Positions 9,069 through 17,515 are shown, counted from the stretch's first letter. The stretch is DNA of 64,000 nucleotides from Antrihabitans auranticaus (GCF_016481275.1 NZ_JAEMNW010000002.1:558001-622000), one strand, 5' to 3'. Numbers and translations are program-made. The notes: generated by a model from the sequence alone, not told the origin.

Positions 9069-9623
9069 CTAGTGCCCGATGACGACGACTCGCCACAGTT
9101 GCGTGTCGTTGTCCTGACCCGGGCGTGTAACGCAGCCGAAGTCCTTTTCCGCATATTCGTGCGCATCGAGAAGGCGTCCACTGGAAGCCTGCGTAATTGT
9201 GTAGAGCCCGTTGCCGACCGAACTCACTTGCCACATCTGGGTTGCGTTGTTCTGCTCGGGACGCGTGACGGTCTGGTAATCACGATCGGAGATTTCGTGC
9301 GCGTCCAGGTACAGGCCGTTGCTCATTTGCTGGATTGTGCCGGTGCTGGTTCCACTTTCGTCCCAGGTGATTCGCCATTGCTGGCTGGGATCACCTTGAT
9401 TCGGCCGCGTCACGACGCCGTTGTCGTGCGATCCGTCGTTCCATGCATCCAGGTATCGTCCGCTGGAAAGCTGCTGAATTGTCACGACGTCGGGCGGAAT
9501 TGCTGCATGTGCGCTGCCTGGTGCGAACAGCATTGCGGTAAGAGCGAAAATCGCAAGGAAAAACAGAGCAGTTATCCGTTCGGCGGTGTGCCGGGAAATT
9601 TTACCTGCTGTGCGTGGAGTCAT
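9069..9623 (-). CDS. Secreted ricin-type beta-trefoil lectin protein
   Basis: A 184-residue exported protein: a Sec signal (helix TALFFLAIFALTAMLFAPGS, cleavage expected after AHA) followed by a single beta-trefoil made of three repeats of about 43 residues. Each repeat has a YLDA/LLDAHE sugar-binding loop, a VTRP turn and the Q-x-W core motif (QQW, QMW, QLW). All three sugar pockets look intact. It carries no enzyme domain, so it is a free carbohydrate-binding protein. Start 9623 is supported by AGGAGA nine bases upstream; an extension to 9728 lacks a ribosome site. Monocistronic. Confidence 0.85.
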   Translation of the reverse strand: MTPRTAGKISRHTAERITALFFLAIFALTAMLFAPGSAHAAIPPDVVTIQQLSSGRYLDAWNDGSHDNGVVTRPNQGDPSQQWRITWDESGTSTGTIQQMSNGLYLDAHEISDRDYQTVTRPEQNNATQMWQVSSVGNGLYTITQASSGRLLDAHEYAEKDFGCVTRPGQDNDTQLWRVVVIGH

Positions 9624-9824
9624 ATCGTGTTTCTCCTGACCGATTATGGACCAACGCTGCGCGCTTCGTCCGTTGCATAAGCATCGGGCATTGCCGGCAT
9701 TCCGGAATAGAAACCCAAGGGTGGTCAAGAAATCCCCCGGGGTTCGAATTGCCCACCCCGGGCGCCATCGAGCGCACGCGGGTGCGTACGCCGCCGGACG
9801 CCGAAACGAACTACTGTTGGTCGC

Positions 9825-11375
9825 GTGACGGCTATCACCAAGGGTGGAAATGTCGGTTTGCCGGCGAGTGCAGGCAGAGTGCGAGTCGAGGTGAGTTGGT
9901 CCGGGGGACCGGGTCTCGACGCCGCGGCCCTACTCCTCGCAGCCAACGGTAAGGTGCGGTCCGACGCGGACATGGTGTTCTACAACCAGCCCAACTCCAC
10001 GGAGGGCACGGTTCGCCACCTGGGCAAACAAGGCAACCGTGACGCTCTGGCTGTGGATCTGGCAGGTATGCCCGCGATCATCGAGACTGTCGCGGTGACC
10101 GCCTCGGCGGAAGGCGCGCCGTTCAGTCAGGTCTCCGGTCTCTCGGTACGCGTCGTCGACGACGGGAGCGGCGCCGAGTTGGCCCGTTTCGACGTTCCTC
10201 CCGCCGCTACAGAGACTGCGTTCGTGCTCGGCGAGCTCTATAAGCGCGGCGGTGCATGGAAGTTCCGAGCGGTTGGGCAGGGCTGGGCATCGGGATTGGC
10301 CGGTTTGGCTACCGATTACGGGATCTCCGTCGACGACTCGCCCGCCCCTGCGGCACCGGCGCAGGCGGCTCCCGTGCCCGCAGCGCCGGTCCAGGCGCCT
10401 GCGCGGCCCGCCGGCGGATCGATCAGCATGAGCAAGGGCGTGCGACTGCAGAAGCAGTTGCAGAATCAGCCGCCCGCGATGATCAACATGGTCAAGAAGG
10501 CCGGGGTCTCGCTGGAGAAGAAGGGGTTGTCCGAGCACCGTGCACGCGTCGCGCTGTGCCTGGACATCTCGGCTTCGATGACGAGCCTGTACCGGTCCGG
10601 CAAGGTGCAGCAGTTGTGTGAGCGTGTGCTCGGCCTCGCTGTCCAGTTCGACGACGACGGCGCCTGCGACGTATTCACCTTCGGCACAGGCGGATACGAA
10701 GAAGGGCCGCTGGACCTCCGCAACTACCAGGGTTGGATTCAGCAGTTGCTCGGTCGGCGGCCGCTCGAGGGCGGCACCAACTACAACCGCGCGATGGAGG
10801 CGGTCCGCCGGTTCTACTTTCCCGATTCCGGTGGGGGACCGCGCAACTCGCCGCGGTCGGACAATCTCCCGGTGTACGTCATGTTCGTCACCGACGGCCA
10901 GACGACCGATCAGAACGGCACGCGCAATCAGGTGATGTGGTCGTCTTACGAGCCATTGTTCTGGCAGTTCATGGCGCTGGGGCAGTCCACCAAGAACGTC
11001 ATCCCAGACCCGTCCTACGACGAAACCAAACACGCCTTCACCCAACCGCCGCAGGGCTATGCACAGCAGCCGCCGGGCTACCCGTCCCAGCAACCGCCGC
11101 CCCAGCAACCGCCGCGCCGGCGAGGACTGTTCGGCGGCGGTGGAGGTGGCGGCGGTGGCGGGTTCGCCGCGCGGCTCGCGGCTATGGCGACCGGGGACTT
11201 CAAGTTCCTCGAGGAGCTCGACGACATGCAGGGCCGTTTCCTCGACAACGCCGATTTCTTCAGCGTCGCCGACCCTGCGTCGTTGCCGGACGGTCAGCTC
11301 TACGACCTGATGATGGACGAGTACCCGGGCTGGGTCGCTCAGGCAAAGCAGCGCGGATTGTTGCCGCCAGGCTGA
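9825..11375 (+). CDS. TerD-domain and VWA-domain fusion protein
   Basis: A 516-residue cytoplasmic protein. Residues 1-165 form a TerD domain (calcium-binding stress-response fold: FELGELYKR-like segment seen as FVLGELYKRGGAWKFRAVGQGW). An Ala/Pro linker leads to a TerF-type von Willebrand A domain from about 200 with a MIDAS motif DISAS (about 247), TNYNRAM and FVTDGQ. A Pro/Gln-rich and poly-Gly stretch (about 406-446) interrupts the end of the VWA domain before FLEELDDMQGRFLDNADFF. Such proteins belong to tellurite/stress networks; no ter operon accompanies it. GTG start at 9825. Confidence 0.85.
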   Translation: MTAITKGGNVGLPASAGRVRVEVSWSGGPGLDAAALLLAANGKVRSDADMVFYNQPNSTEGTVRHLGKQGNRDALAVDLAGMPAIIETVAVTASAEGAPFSQVSGLSVRVVDDGSGAELARFDVPPAATETAFVLGELYKRGGAWKFRAVGQGWASGLAGLATDYGISVDDSPAPAAPAQAAPVPAAPVQAPARPAGGSISMSKGVRLQKQLQNQPPAMINMVKKAGVSLEKKGLSEHRARVALCLDISASMTSLYRSGKVQQLCERVLGLAVQFDDDGACDVFTFGTGGYEEGPLDLRNYQGWIQQLLGRRPLEGGTNYNRAMEAVRRFYFPDSGGGPRNSPRSDNLPVYVMFVTDGQTTDQNGTRNQVMWSSYEPLFWQFMALGQSTKNVIPDPSYDETKHAFTQPPQGYAQQPPGYPSQQPPPQQPPRRRGLFGGGGGGGGGGFAARLAAMATGDFKFLEELDDMQGRFLDNADFFSVADPASLPDGQLYDLMMDEYPGWVAQAKQRGLLPPG

Positions 11376-11378
11376 GGC

Positions 11379-11831
11379 TCAGCGCGGTCGCCACCGCTTC
11401 CAGTGCGCGGTCGCAGCCGCGCGGGTCTTGCCGTCCCACCTGACCTCGACGTCGACCGTCATCGCCGGTTCGCTGATGTCCGTCACGACTGCCCGCAGTT
11501 CGACCGGTTCGCGAAGTGGGCACGGCCGGAGGTATTTCACGTCGAGCCCGGCGGTCACGTAGGCCAGCGCCGCACCGGGCAGAGGTGGCCAGTTGTTGCG
11601 CTCAGCCTCGAGTAGTACGGCTGCGGCACTGTGGCAGTCCATGATCGTGCAGATGATCCCGCCGTTCAGGTAGCCGATGCCGTTGTCATGCTCCGGCCAC
11701 GGCATAAAGGTGCCTGTGACGGCGTCCCCGCCGGCAAAACTGCGGAGCCGCAACCCCTTCGGGTTAGCGTGTCCGCAGCCGAAACACGTCATATCGGGGT
11801 ACAGGCGTTCCTGAATGCTCAGCTCGTTCAT
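11379..11831 (-). CDS. PaaI-type hotdog-fold acyl-CoA thioesterase
   Basis: A 150-residue hotdog protein. It contains CFGCGHANPKGLRL near the N-terminus and the HDN-GIGYLNGGIICTIMDCHSA helix typical of PaaI/4HBT thioesterases, where the D at the helix start is the usual catalytic acid. Likely hydrolyses a CoA thioester; substrate unknown. The ATG at 11831 overlaps the stop of the upstream HxlR gene (ATGA) and has GAGAGG at a suitable distance, so the longer frame to 11882 was rejected. Translationally coupled to the regulator. Confidence 0.85.
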   Translation of the reverse strand: MNELSIQERLYPDMTCFGCGHANPKGLRLRSFAGGDAVTGTFMPWPEHDNGIGYLNGGIICTIMDCHSAAAVLLEAERNNWPPLPGAALAYVTAGLDVKYLRPCPLREPVELRAVVTDISEPAMTVDVEVRWDGKTRAAATAHWKRWRPR

Positions 11832-12163
11832 CGATTCTGCCTCTCTGCCCAGCGTTGGGCCCATGCTTCGAGCGGTGGCCACGCCTCGAGAAGGTTCCGG
11901 CCTTCGTCTGTCAGTCTGTAACCGGGCGCACCGCTGTCGTCGACGATGTCGGCGTCACGCAGCTCCCGAAGCCGTGTGTTGAGCACACTCGGTGACATGC
12001 CATCGCAGCGCTCCTGTAGTTGCCGGAAAGTCAGCGGTTCGTCGCGCAATTCCCAGATCACGCGCAGCATCCAGCGTCGGCTCAGGAGGTCGAGCAACGC
12101 CATGATCGGGGCGCCGGTTGCGGACCCGCGGACCGGCTGGCCCGGGCGTGGTGATCCAGACAT
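11828..12163 (-). CDS. HxlR-family winged-helix transcriptional regulator
   Basis: A 111-residue winged-helix protein. The core LLSRRWMLRVIWEL then LTFRQLQERCDGMSPSVLNTRLRELRDADIV is the HxlR signature, with the recognition helix in SPSVLNTRLREL; the wing is GYRLTDEGRNLLEA. The family responds to aldehydes, quinones or redox stress, often controlling the adjacent gene, here the thioesterase whose start overlaps its stop. ATG at 12163 chosen because the family begins shortly before the winged helix; the frame continues to 12337 without recognisable content. Confidence 0.85.
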   Translation of the reverse strand: MSGSPRPGQPVRGSATGAPIMALLDLLSRRWMLRVIWELRDEPLTFRQLQERCDGMSPSVLNTRLRELRDADIVDDSGAPGYRLTDEGRNLLEAWPPLEAWAQRWAERQNR

Positions 12164-12180
12164 GACGCGACCGTACTCGG

Positions 12181-12501
12181 TCAGTGTTCGCGGTGTTTCA
12201 GCGCTTCCAATCCGCGTACCGAAAGGTCGGGCCACGGTGGCCGGCGCAACATCGTGAGGGTGGCTATTACGGCGGACGCAAGTCCGACCGTGACGCCCAG
12301 GATGCTGATTCGAGTGACGTCGACCGCTGGTTCCCACGTCACTGCGCCGTCGCGGACGACGAAAACACCGACGGCGCGCACCGCAGTTTCGCTGCGAACT
12401 TTTGCGACGGTGATGATCGTCGTGCCATCCACGGTCTCGTACGGCTCGCCGAAGACTCGCGGCGAAGCCGTCGCCTGCGCGGTGATTTCTCGAAGATTCA
12501 T
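12181..12501 (-). CDS. GerW/YtfJ-like small protein with C-terminal membrane helix
   Basis: A 106-residue protein resembling the GerW/YtfJ family: FGEPYETVDGTTIITVAKVRSE at residues 16-37, then AVGVFVVRDGAVTWEPAVDVTR. The glycine-rich loop normally between these blocks is missing, and a hydrophobic helix (ILGVTVGLASAVIATLTML) is present near the C-terminus. Function unknown; the founding member is a spore protein in Bacillus but the family is widespread in non-sporulating actinobacteria. Start 12501 has AGGAGA at seven bases; it sits 17 bases upstream of the HxlR gene and may be co-transcribed. Confidence 0.65.
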   Translation of the reverse strand: MNLREITAQATASPRVFGEPYETVDGTTIITVAKVRSETAVRAVGVFVVRDGAVTWEPAVDVTRISILGVTVGLASAVIATLTMLRRPPWPDLSVRGLEALKHREH

Positions 12502-12600
12502 GACGTCTCCTGTCGGGTCACCGAATCGATCATCCACCAGCCAGGGCGAGCCCACCTCGAATCCGGGGAAGCGGGCGTCATAGAAGTTGGCAATTTACTA

Positions 12601-12616
12601 GACTGACGTGTCAGTC
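12601..12616. promoter_or_regulatory. 16-bp perfect-arm palindrome in a divergent promoter region
   Basis: GACTGACGTGTCAGTC has two perfect 7-bp arms around GT. It lies between the divergent GerW-like gene (start 12501) and the alpha/beta-hydrolase gene (start 12675). Size and symmetry suit a dimeric TetR- or HxlR-type repressor. The nearby HxlR gene is the only local candidate regulator. Confidence 0.45.
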
Positions 12617-12674
12617 CCTGGCTAGAGTGCACCTTGTATCCGAACGAGCGCGATCAGACACGATGAGGTGGGCG

Positions 12675-13664
12675 ATGGTTGCCACTGTGCAGTTGCATGG
12701 CAAAGGCGGGCTGGATGTTCGGATCGCCAATACGGTTCTGCGGTGGACGGGCCGCCCGGCACTCGGCTTGTTGTCGGAGCTTGCGTTCATCGTGCACCGG
12801 TTGGCGCCACGCTTCATTCCGCGCCTGTCGTTCCGATTCACGGACTGGATCGGCATGTTCCTTCCCAATGTCCGCGGAACCAGCGTGCGACGGACGAGCC
12901 TGGATTCGTGTCATGCGGAGTGGATAGAAAGCGATGACGGCGCCGGAGGTGAACCCACGATCCTGTACCTGCACGGGGGTGCGTTCATAGCGTGCGGCCT
13001 GCGCACACATCGCCGGCTGGTGAGCCGGATTACTTTGGCAGTCAAGGGCTGTGCGCTGGCTGTCGACTATCGGATGTTGCCGCGATGGACCGTCGACGAC
13101 GCGGTCGCCGACGGACTCGACGCCTACCGCCGCCTTCTCGATCGAGGTATCGACCCCGGCCGTATCATCGTCGCGGGCGACTCGGCGGGTGCCTTCCTGA
13201 GCGCATCGCTGATCGATCGCATTGGGCTGGAGGGCCTTCCGCCGCCGGCCGGGATGGTCTTCATTTCCGGCATCACGACCTTCGACAACGTCGATCGTGC
13301 GCTGTACGCCGGTCGGACTCGCGACTCCCTTTTCCCCGCAAGGTCTTTCGCCTGCGCCGCAGAAGTGCTCGCGTCACAGGGTGGTAGGCGTGCGTTACCG
13401 AAATCGCTTGTCGACCTCGACCTCGCACAGTTCCCGCCGGTGTTGATTCAGGTCGGGTCCGAAGAGATCTTTCTGGACGAGTGCAGAGTGTTCGCCGGTG
13501 CACTCGCAGCGGCCGGTGTTCCTGTGACGCTCCAGATTTGGAATCGGGCACCACATGTGTTCCAGGTCGGCGCGGACGTCCTACCCGAGGCCAAGCAGGC
13601 GATCGCCGAGATCGCCACCTTCATCGCGCTCGCTGCCGACACCGAACGATCGAAGGCAGCGTGA
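12675..13664 (+). CDS. HSL-family alpha/beta-hydrolase (esterase/lipase)
   Basis: A 329-residue hormone-sensitive-lipase-type hydrolase. HGGAF (about residues 100-104) forms the oxyanion hole, GDSAG contains the nucleophile Ser at about 170, the acid is in SEEIFLDE and the His in RAPHVFQ. No signal peptide is evident. Substrates are probably short or medium acyl esters. ATG at 12675 was chosen because GAGGTGG lies just upstream; alternatives are ATG 12663 and GTG 12627, neither with a good ribosome site. A palindromic operator candidate precedes it. Converges with the TauD-type gene. Confidence 0.88.
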   Translation: MVATVQLHGKGGLDVRIANTVLRWTGRPALGLLSELAFIVHRLAPRFIPRLSFRFTDWIGMFLPNVRGTSVRRTSLDSCHAEWIESDDGAGGEPTILYLHGGAFIACGLRTHRRLVSRITLAVKGCALAVDYRMLPRWTVDDAVADGLDAYRRLLDRGIDPGRIIVAGDSAGAFLSASLIDRIGLEGLPPPAGMVFISGITTFDNVDRALYAGRTRDSLFPARSFACAAEVLASQGGRRALPKSLVDLDLAQFPPVLIQVGSEEIFLDECRVFAGALAAAGVPVTLQIWNRAPHVFQVGADVLPEAKQAIAEIATFIALAADTERSKAA

Positions 13665-13684
13665 GCTGATGCAGGGCAATCCGA

Positions 13685-14575
13685 TCAGACGAGTGGTGTC
13701 AGGTCGCCGGCAGGCGGTCCGATCGGTCGGTCGCCTCGAAGGGTGATGCGGTGCATGACGCGCCGCTGTGTGCCGTAGTCACGGTTTGCGTAGTGGGCGG
13801 TACTCCTGTTGTCCCACAACACCAGATCTCCGAGCTGCCAGCGGTGGCGCACGATGTGTTCGGGCTTGGTCAAGTGGGCATAGAGCAGGTCGAGGATTCC
13901 CCGGCTCTCGGCTTCGGAGACACCGACGATGTGTGACGTAAAGCCTGGGTTGACGAACAACCCTTTGCGCCCGGTCTCAGGGTGCACCCGGACCACTGGG
14001 TGCTCGACGGGAACGAGCGCGGTCACCTGCTCGCCCTCCCAGACGTTGCCCTTCCCGCCGCGTCGCTGTGCAAGGTAGTAGCCGAACTCGCGGTTACCGT
14101 CGTGCACCGCTGTCAGCTGGTCGACGAGATGTCGGACAGGTGCGGACAGCGAGTCGTACGCCAATTGCGAATCCGCCCAATTGGTGTCACCGCCGTTGGG
14201 TGGAAGAACGACAGGGCGCAGGATCGAACCCAGTGGTGGACGCGGCATGAAAGTGACGTCGGTGTGCCAGACGTCGGCGAACCCGTTGTCCTGACTGTCG
14301 AGTGCGAACACTTCGTCCGGAACGTTGCCGCTGTCGTGCACAGGGTGGCCGGTGGTCAATTCGCCGAAGCGCCTGCCGAAGTCGATATGTGTCGCGTCGT
14401 CGATGAACTGGTCACGCAGAAACAGCACCTTGTACTCGACGAGGGCCGAACGCAGTTGGGTCAGCTCCGTATCGGACGCAGTCGCAACGTCGATCCCGCT
14501 TACCTCGGCGGCGAAGTTCGGCCCCAGGGGAGTCAGCTGCAGTTGCAATCGAGCGGCATCGAGAAATGTAGTCAT
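13685..14575 (-). CDS. TauD/TfdA-family 2-oxoglutarate-dependent dioxygenase
   Basis: A 296-residue Fe(II)/2-oxoglutarate dioxygenase. The iron triad is His104-x-Asp106 (VWHTD) and His261 (STAHYANRDYG), with Arg272 in place to bind 2-oxoglutarate; LVLWDNRSTAH is the family signature. Members oxidise taurine, alkylsulfates or phenoxyacetates; no transporter or sulfonate gene is nearby, so the substrate is open. ATG 14575 chosen; a further 39 in-frame codons upstream do not resemble the family. Probably monocistronic. Confidence 0.88.
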   Translation of the reverse strand: MTTFLDAARLQLQLTPLGPNFAAEVSGIDVATASDTELTQLRSALVEYKVLFLRDQFIDDATHIDFGRRFGELTTGHPVHDSGNVPDEVFALDSQDNGFADVWHTDVTFMPRPPLGSILRPVVLPPNGGDTNWADSQLAYDSLSAPVRHLVDQLTAVHDGNREFGYYLAQRRGGKGNVWEGEQVTALVPVEHPVVRVHPETGRKGLFVNPGFTSHIVGVSEAESRGILDLLYAHLTKPEHIVRHRWQLGDLVLWDNRSTAHYANRDYGTQRRVMHRITLRGDRPIGPPAGDLTPLV

Positions 14576-14785
14576 GAGTGCAGACTTTCGAACGGGTCCG
14601 CCACGACGCGGACGAGATTGTGCGACACATGTGCAATTGCCTGGGGGCGAGGCCAAGGTCAGCAACAACAGAAGTCGGCATCGAGACGACACAGGTCGAC
14701 GGTCAACCGCCGAACAAGCTGGGTCGTACGCATGCCTAGGTTGTACCGCATCGCCGGAATTCTCCTCAACTCTGCGGGAATTACC
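14576..14785. other. Intergenic region 5' of the TauD-type gene
   Basis: Together with the palindromic element that follows, this forms a 350-base gap between the TauD-type gene and the acidic repeat protein gene. It must contain the dioxygenase promoter. A short CACATGTG palindrome occurs near 14628, but no clear promoter boxes or gene were recognised. Confidence 0.3.
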
Positions 14786-14841
14786 GAGTGCACAGTTTTA
14801 CTGGCAGATCTCGTAGATTCGGCCAACAAAACTATGCACTC
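14786..14841. repeat. Dispersed imperfect palindrome, copy 1 (56 bp)
   Basis: Left arm GAGTGCACAGTTTTACTGGC (14786-14805) pairs with the right arm (14822-14841, ending AACTATGCACTC) at 17 of 20 positions, around a 16-base centre. A second, clearly related element occurs in the opposite orientation at 58421-58483. Both lie in intergenic DNA. It may be a non-autonomous miniature element or a structured RNA/protein-binding repeat. Confidence 0.6.
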
Positions 14842-14925
14842 GATGGCCGCTCGACGGGGCCCGTCGGTTTCGCGAGCATGCACCAGCGGGTACTCGTCGG
14901 CGACAGCCGATACAGAGGAGATCCC

Positions 14926-15336
14926 GTGAAGTACGAACTGAGCCCCGACGCGACCAAAGATCTGGACGACCAGCTCGAAAAGTCCGACGAGGACTCGAAG
15001 GATAACGACCCCGTAAAACAGACGCTGGACGTTCCGAAGGGCGGCGACGCCGAAGACGCTGCCGAGAAGGTTCAGAAGCAGTACGAGGACAAGTCTGGTC
15101 TGAAGCTGGACAGTGACGTGGCCGACGACATCGTCGAGGAGACTCGAAAGAACTCGAAGGACGAATCCAGCGATGACAAGTCGGGCAAGGACGAGTCGAA
15201 CGCCGACGAGTCCGGCAAGGGGGAAACCAGTGCCGACGAGTCCGCCAAAGACGACTCCAGTAGCGACGACTCCGCCAAGGACGATTCGAGCAAAGACGAT
15301 TCGAGCAAGAAGGACGACTCCAGCAAGGACGATTAG
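14926..15336 (+). CDS. Acidic low-complexity Ser/Asp/Lys repeat protein
   Basis: A 136-residue protein, strongly hydrophilic, no signal or membrane helix. The first 85 residues are a charged helical region (AEDAAEKVQKQYEDKSGLKL); from about residue 86 it is a degenerate repeat of 4-8 residues built from DESS, KDDSS and DDSAK units. Intrinsically disordered by composition. GTG at 14926 has AGAGGAG immediately upstream. The frame continues after the TAG with five more repeat-like codons to a second TAG, so a recent C-to-A change probably shortened it. Function unknown; no family recognised. Confidence 0.7.
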   Translation: MKYELSPDATKDLDDQLEKSDEDSKDNDPVKQTLDVPKGGDAEDAAEKVQKQYEDKSGLKLDSDVADDIVEETRKNSKDESSDDKSGKDESNADESGKGETSADESAKDDSSSDDSAKDDSSKDDSSKKDDSSKDD

Positions 15337-15658
15337 AGCAAGAAAGACGACTAGCCCCGACTCCCCGCCTCACGAGGCCGGTTGCCGGACTGTCCGGACG
15401 CCCACTGAGGGCGCGTAGGTGTCCTTGATCGCGACCGTGCGGAACGTCCTCGTTGCGGCGACCTGGAGGACTGCTTGCGCGACAACGGAATCAAGACGTT
15501 GATCAGCACTGGACGGTGACCGATACGAACGCGGCACCCAGATAGGCGCCGAAAGTCTTGGTGGAAGCGTGTTTTGTGGTGCGAATCCGCAACCACGGTG
15601 CGGCCTGCGTGCGAAGCTATGCGGTAAAGGACTCATCCGTTTCGTCCAGGAGCGCGCA
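15337..15658. other. 322-base intergenic region before the nitrilase
   Basis: Non-coding by inspection. It begins with a short in-frame extension of the acidic repeat gene (15337-15354), and has a small CCGGAC-T-GTCCGG hairpin near 15386 that could end transcription weakly. No further gene or clear promoter was recognised. Confidence 0.35.
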
Positions 15659-16636
15659 ATGACTCAAATTGTCCGTGGAGCGGCAGTGCAGGCATCGTCG
15701 GTCACGCTCGATCCGGCAGCGACCACGGACAAAGCGTGTGAACTGATTCGAGAAGCCGGTCGCAATTCTGCTGACGTTGTGGTGTTTTCCGAGTGTTTCA
15801 TTCCCGCTTATCCGAGTTGGTTCCAATTCTTACCGCCCGTGTCTCCGGAGCTGACCGACCTCAATGTGCGGTTGTTCAATAATTCGATCGACGTGCCTGG
15901 GCCCGAAACGGCCAAGCTCAGTGAAGCGGCGCGAAATGCCGACTGCTACGTAGTTATCGGAGTGTGTGAGCGTTCGCAGACGAACTCTGGTTCGTTGTTC
16001 AACACTCAGTTGTTCTTCGGCCCAGATGGCAGGCTCCTTGGTAAGCATCAGAAGCTGACGCCGACGGGCTACGAACGAATGGTCCACTGGGGTGGCTGGG
16101 GTGACACCCTGACAGTGATCGACACCCCGTTCGGCCCGCTGAGCGCATTGGCATGCTCGGAGAACTCCAACCCCCTGGCCGGTTTCGATGTGGTGTCACG
16201 TGGCCCTCGGGTCCATGCCATGAGTTGGCCCCCACATTTCATAATGTCGGCCGAGGGAGCGCCTCCGTTGGCTGACATTTCACTCCTGACAGCAAGGCAT
16301 TTCGCGTTGTTGTCGAAGGCATTCGTCATCAGCGCGTGCGGTGTGATCGATCGACCGTTCTACAAGGAACTCGCGGGTTTGGCGGGAAACCCCGAGGCTG
16401 ACTTGACGGCCGGCATAACCGATGGCGGGGCGGTAATTGTATCGCCGGGATCGGAAGTCATCGCCGGCCAGTTGGGTGCTGGTGTCGAGGGAATCATCTA
16501 CGCGGATATGGACCTGGACGTCTGGGTCAAAATGAAGCTGCTGCAAGACTTCGCGGGCCACTACAACCGTCCCGATGTGTTCACGCTCGAAGTCAATCGC
16601 CACCCAAGTCACTACGAAGCGCCCAAGACGGTGTGA
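15659..16636 (+). CDS. Nitrilase (carbon-nitrogen hydrolase superfamily)
   Basis: A 325-residue cytosolic nitrilase-branch enzyme converting nitriles to carboxylates plus ammonia. The catalytic triad is complete: Glu45 (FSECF), Lys132 (GKHQKL) and Cys166 (ALACSEN), with the accessory Glu139 in YER. The Cys motif CSEN differs from the common CWEN/CWEH. SWPPHF and the C-terminal region fit aliphatic or arylaceto-nitrilases; a substrate cannot be assigned. ATG 15659 is preceded by CAGGAG at eight bases. No nitrile hydratase or aldoxime dehydratase gene is nearby. Confidence 0.88.
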   Translation: MTQIVRGAAVQASSVTLDPAATTDKACELIREAGRNSADVVVFSECFIPAYPSWFQFLPPVSPELTDLNVRLFNNSIDVPGPETAKLSEAARNADCYVVIGVCERSQTNSGSLFNTQLFFGPDGRLLGKHQKLTPTGYERMVHWGGWGDTLTVIDTPFGPLSALACSENSNPLAGFDVVSRGPRVHAMSWPPHFIMSAEGAPPLADISLLTARHFALLSKAFVISACGVIDRPFYKELAGLAGNPEADLTAGITDGGAVIVSPGSEVIAGQLGAGVEGIIYADMDLDVWVKMKLLQDFAGHYNRPDVFTLEVNRHPSHYEAPKTV

Positions 16637-16823
16637 TCCACCGAGTTCGCGGTCGGCCCATGTCGCTTCACACATGAGTTGTTAGCGCGCCGACTTGCGC
16701 GACAGGCCTGCGCGAGAACGGGAATCACGCCGTTCTTCCGCACCGCACGCTGACCGGCGCCCGGTGCGAGTCCGCGAGATACTCGAACAAGAAGGGGCGA
16801 ATGGACACGTAGAGGAGACCGGT

Positions 16824-17501
16824 GTGGCGACTTCGGTAGCACAGGCGACTGTCAGCGATGTGCTGGCGGAATTGGCTGCCTTGGAAGATCCGAAGATCCT
16901 TGCGGTGAACGAGCGCCACGGAGACGACCACGCAGTGAATCTCACCAAACTGCGCGCAGTAGCCAAGAAGCTCAAAACCCAACACGACCTCGCCGGTGAG
17001 CTGTGGGGGACTGGCGACACTGCCGCCCGCCTCGTCGCGATACTGATCTGCCGCCCGAAGGCGTTTGTCACGTCGGAGTTGGACGCCATGCTGCGTGATG
17101 CGCGCGTCCCGAAGGTGCACGGCTGGCTCGTCAGCTACGTCGTGAAGAAGAGCCCACATGCCGAAGAACTTCGCAGCGCCTGGTTTGCCGACTCCGACCC
17201 CGTCGTGGCCAGCGCGGGGTGGGTGCTGACCACCGAACGCGTCGCGAAGTCACCCGACGGACTGGACCTACCAGGACTGCTCGACCTGGTCGAGGCGCAC
17301 ATGAAGGACGCTCCAGAACGTCTCCAGTGGGCAATGAACGAATGCCTCGCGACGATCGGTATTCACCACGCCGAGTACCGAGCCCGCGCGATCGGCATCG
17401 GTGAAAGTCTCGAAGTTCTCAAGGATTACCCGACGCCACCCGGTTGCACGTCACCGTTCGCGCCGATCTGGATCAACGAAATCGTCCGCCGCCGAGCATA
17501 G
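16824..17501 (+). CDS. AlkD-like DNA alkylation repair protein
   Basis: A 225-residue all-helical HEAT-repeat protein of the DNA alkylation repair (AlkD/AlkC-like) type: LAGELWGTGDTAARLVAILI, then WLVSYVVKKSPHAEELRSAWFADSDPVVASAGWVLT. AlkD removes cationic alkylated bases such as 3-methyladenine without base flipping; whether this variant is active as a glycosylase is unproven. The GTG start at 16824 has AGAGGAG upstream; a longer in-frame extension to 16695 shows no conservation-like content. An intrinsic terminator follows. Confidence 0.8.
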   Translation: MATSVAQATVSDVLAELAALEDPKILAVNERHGDDHAVNLTKLRAVAKKLKTQHDLAGELWGTGDTAARLVAILICRPKAFVTSELDAMLRDARVPKVHGWLVSYVVKKSPHAEELRSAWFADSDPVVASAGWVLTTERVAKSPDGLDLPGLLDLVEAHMKDAPERLQWAMNECLATIGIHHAEYRARAIGIGESLEVLKDYPTPPGCTSPFAPIWINEIVRRRA

Positions 17502-17515
17502 GTGCGCGAACAAGA

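Noticed and set aside
15160-15330. Short tandem repeats that could suggest a CRISPR-like or structural DNA array
   Set aside because: The units are 12-24 bases without unique spacers and remain in frame as Ser/Asp/Lys codons of the acidic protein, so they are coding low complexity.
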